Shown here in pieces: positions 23,400 to 25,391 of a stretch of 25,391 nucleotides of DNA. A program made the translations under genes and the position numbers. Where the stretch lies: NCBI GenBank assembly GCA_964631345.1, contig CAZVWE010000013.1, positions 1 to 25,391 on the forward strand, written 5' to 3'. This DNA comes from MGBC163016 sp964631345 (GTDB taxonomy: Bacteria; Actinomycetota; Coriobacteriia; Coriobacteriales; Eggerthellaceae). Numbering within the stretch: the stretch's first letter is position 1; each line of letters starts with the position of its first letter. The notes beneath the pieces are model-generated. The model made no database searches. It was given only the letters and a program-made list of their open reading frames with translations, and was not told the DNA's origin.

Positions 23400-23443
23400 A
23401 AATTACACCCAAATTACACTGCTGCTAATGTGCTGCTAGTGTC
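23400..23443. repeat. Two consecutive pairs of 11-bp tandem repeats
   Basis: AAATTACACCC (23400) / AAATTACACTG (23411), then CTGCTAATGTG (23422) / CTGCTAGTGTC (23433). Both pairs have an 11-base period and are directly joined. They lie in the 435-base gene-free gap 23267-23701, which is otherwise AT-rich with repeated AAATTTGCA- and AAAATGTAA-type words and no gene I can support. Confidence 0.65.
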
Positions 23444-23652
23444 TCAGTAGATCCTGAGTATAAAATCGCGCATTTTGTTAAATATCGACCATATGAAATT
23501 GCGAATTTTGCCAATAATGCAAATCATTCTAAATAGCACCAGCTTAGAATTGTCCAAATTTGCATAGACGAACAATAGGTAAAAAATCTTTACAAATATG
23601 TAATAATGGTCAAATTCAAATTTGCAAAAATGTAAATTTCATAATACTTAAC

Positions 23653-23682
23653 TTAACAAAAATGTAATATTACCTGTATAAA
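23653..23682 (+). promoter_or_regulatory. Probable promoter of the AAA_14 ATPase gene
   Basis: TTAACA (23653-23658), 18-base spacer, TATAAA (23677-23682). Transcription would start near 23689, giving a leader of about a dozen bases that still includes the ribosome site TTGGAG. Confidence 0.5.
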
Positions 23683-23701
23683 TAAAGTATTGGAGCATAC
23701 A

Positions 23702-25018
23702 ATGTTAAAACGAAAGATCTCTGACAAAATTGACAGGTGGCGCAAGACGAAAACCAATCAGGGATTGCTGATCACTGGATCAAGACAGGTTGGAAAAACC
23801 AGCAGCATCGAAGCCTATGGAGATGACCATTACGATAAAGTGATCAAGATCGATTTTTTGGAGCAACCGCAAGCTGTGGACATAATAAGTAATGCGCAGG
23901 ATCTTGATGATCTCATTCTGCGCATCACGGCGCTTTCTGATTCGCCAATAAAATCTAATCACACACTTTTATTCTTTGATGAAGTTCAATTATGTGCTGA
24001 CGCTATAACTTGGATGCGGTATTTGGCGAGTGACGGAAGATTCGATGTCATCTATTCGGGATCGATGCTTGGTGTTGAAGCCTATGATTTTCGCTCGCTT
24101 CCTGTAGGCACCATAGATATTGAAGAAATGTATCCGTTAGACTTTGAAGAGTTCTGTTGGGCTAATGGAGTTGATAATTCGCTTTGGGATACCGTGCAAC
24201 AATGCTTCGACTCGCGTGAGCCGGTTCCTGATTACATCCATGAGAAATTCTTGGATCTTTGGCAGAGATACATTCTTATAGGAGGGATGCCAGAGGCTGT
24301 TCAGGTGTTCGTGGATACGCATGATACGCAGTTGATGCGGCATAGACAGCAAAGCATTCTGAACACTTATCGCGCTGATATAACGCGCTATGTGAAAGAT
24401 AAAAGTAGAGCGCGTCAAATCAAAACGATATATGAAGCCGTGCCTGCGCAATTAAATAAGGAGAACCGACGTTTCATCATCAGGGGGGTCGTTGATGGAG
24501 ACCGATTTTCTAAAAAGGTCGAATCTGATTTTGATTGGCTAAAAGATGCAGGAGTCGTTATTCCGGTTGTACGCTCAACAGAAGCCGCATACCCTCTAGG
24601 CTTAACTCGTGAATCTGGTTTCTTTAAGCTCTATATGTCCGATGTGGGTCTTCTGTTCTCTACTCTTTCCAACGCGGACGTGGAGATGCTTTTGGCAAAA
24701 TCAAAGGATCTCAACCTTGGGAATGTATACGAGAATGCAGTTGCGCAAGAGCTTCGAGCTCATGGTGGCAGAAGTTTGTATTATTTCAGCAAGCGGGGCG
24801 TCGGCGAGGTTGACTTTCTGATCGATGGAAATCGGATACCTGTTGTTGTTCCTATAGAGGTCAAATCGGGAGCGAATTCCCATCGACACGCCGCACTGAA
24901 TTCACTGTTGGCTATTGATAACTACAAACTGGAAGGTGCCGTTGTTCTACATCCGGACAACGTTGAGCTGGAAGGGTCGATAACCTATCTTCCGATCTAT
25001 ATGGCTGCTTTTCTGTAA
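23702..25018 (+). CDS. AAA_14 / DUF4143 ATPase
   Basis: A 438-residue protein of the widespread AAA_14-DUF4143 type. Walker A is GSRQVGKT (26-33), Walker B LLFFDEVQ (89-96), and the arginine-finger region follows GSMLGVE. The C-terminal DUF4143 part contains YENAVAQEL, GEVDFLID and VPIEVKSG, which resembles a PD-(D/E)xK nuclease-like core (E, D, ExK). The ATG at 23702 is preferred over a TTG at 23690 because TTGGAG stands just before it. Members are often found in accessory regions in many strain-variable copies; their role is not established, with suggestions of toxin, defence or DNA-processing function. Flanks are AT-rich and gene-free on both sides, consistent with a single-gene insertion (inference). 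Confidence 0.88.
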   Translation: MLKRKISDKIDRWRKTKTNQGLLITGSRQVGKTSSIEAYGDDHYDKVIKIDFLEQPQAVDIISNAQDLDDLILRITALSDSPIKSNHTLLFFDEVQLCADAITWMRYLASDGRFDVIYSGSMLGVEAYDFRSLPVGTIDIEEMYPLDFEEFCWANGVDNSLWDTVQQCFDSREPVPDYIHEKFLDLWQRYILIGGMPEAVQVFVDTHDTQLMRHRQQSILNTYRADITRYVKDKSRARQIKTIYEAVPAQLNKENRRFIIRGVVDGDRFSKKVESDFDWLKDAGVVIPVVRSTEAAYPLGLTRESGFFKLYMSDVGLLFSTLSNADVEMLLAKSKDLNLGNVYENAVAQELRAHGGRSLYYFSKRGVGEVDFLIDGNRIPVVVPIEVKSGANSHRHAALNSLLAIDNYKLEGAVVLHPDNVELEGSITYLPIYMAAFL

Positions 25019-25391
25019 TGCTGATCCTGATATAGAGTCTAAGGTATATAGGCGTAAGTTTAGGATTGTCTTAAACTCACGCAATTCGATGCTGGGAGTC
25101 GGACGCTCATCCCTCGAGAATAGATTGATATATTTCCTGAGCTTCGATGCGGCGAAGTTCTTTTAAATGAATCATAATGTTGCTATTTATGCATATTCTT
25201 ATATTTTAAGTATTGCGAAATGGTCATTCTGTTTCTCAGTTCGAGGAAAGAATACCAATAATGATGGCAGAATCAGAGATACCATGCTCCGCGCCTCAAC
25301 CAACCCATTTCTTTGTCTGTTGGTTAAGAGACATTAAAGAGACATTAGATGTGACCCTTTGTCTCCAAGACAATAAAAAAAGAAGCCTATG
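25019..25391. other. Gene-free right flank
   Basis: No gene I can support. Contents seen: a possible hairpin AACCAAC (25298-25304) / GTTGGTT (25319-25325), a perfect tandem repeat at 25326-25347, and a short minus-strand frame near 25104-25172 rejected as a gene. Confidence 0.5.
25326..25347. repeat. Perfect 11-bp tandem duplication
   Basis: AAGAGACATTA occurs twice head to tail, immediately after the GTTGGTT arm of the hairpin. Confidence 0.8.

Noticed and set aside
25104..25172. Short minus-strand peptide beginning MIHLKELRRIEAQEIY
   Set aside because: It is protein-like but only 22 residues, without a ribosome site or promoter; at most a remnant.

Overview
The window reads as a chromosomal segment of a fairly AT-rich bacterium, most likely an actinobacterium of the class Coriobacteriia. 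That assignment is an inference from the general look of the L7/L12, aconitase and YhgE/Pip proteins; no rRNA or tRNA is present to settle it. The first ~960 bases are visibly more GC-rich and look like the edge of an integrated mobile element.

Layout. (1) 1-960: mobile-element edge, with the N-terminus of a tyrosine recombinase running off the left end, a small excisionase-like HTH gene overlapping it, a divergent XRE-type repressor, and a shared control region carrying four copies of an ACAGTTCA half-site. (2) 960-1547: non-coding stretch with five copies of CCGATACT. (3) 1548-5765, minus strand: guaA (GMP synthase), a GH3 beta-N-acetylhexosaminidase lipoprotein, and a DSP-like tyrosine phosphatase. 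(4) 6015-8613, plus strand: a zinc-type SmtB/ArsR sensor with its operator and a P1B-2 Zn/Cd/Pb exporter. (5) 8869-10086, plus strand: a protein resembling the bacterial eRF1-like (baeRF) release-factor families. (6) 10072-12105, minus strand: rplJ-rplL with an L10 leader attenuator, followed by tcdA (t6A dehydratase), whose 5' end contains the rplL terminator. (7) 12210-18571, minus strand: two YhgE/Pip membrane proteins and an unrecognised three-TM protein with a large extracytoplasmic part. (8) 18633-23266, minus strand: a HEAT-like protein, NAD-type isocitrate dehydrogenase and aconitase A. (9) 23653-25018, plus strand: an AAA_14/DUF4143 ATPase in AT-rich flanks.

The most unusual property is spread across the window. 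Short degenerate tandem duplications (9-16 bp, plus 42-43 bp cases) recur in leaders, inside core enzymes and at gene 3' ends. In coding regions they make low-complexity insertions in guaA, acnA, icd, the ArsR-family gene and the exporter's metal-binding tail. At the ends of nagZ, rplJ and the second yhgE gene, the last codons plus the stop codon are themselves tandemly copied, with the stops kept. For nagZ and rplJ the copies put stops in all three frames. I saw no such repeats in the GC-rich element at the left edge.

I did not find a clearly complete new defence or mobile system. The best candidates for something undescribed are the tandem-duplication phenomenon, the YhgE/Pip gene cluster and the eRF1-like gene with its repeat-bearing upstream region.
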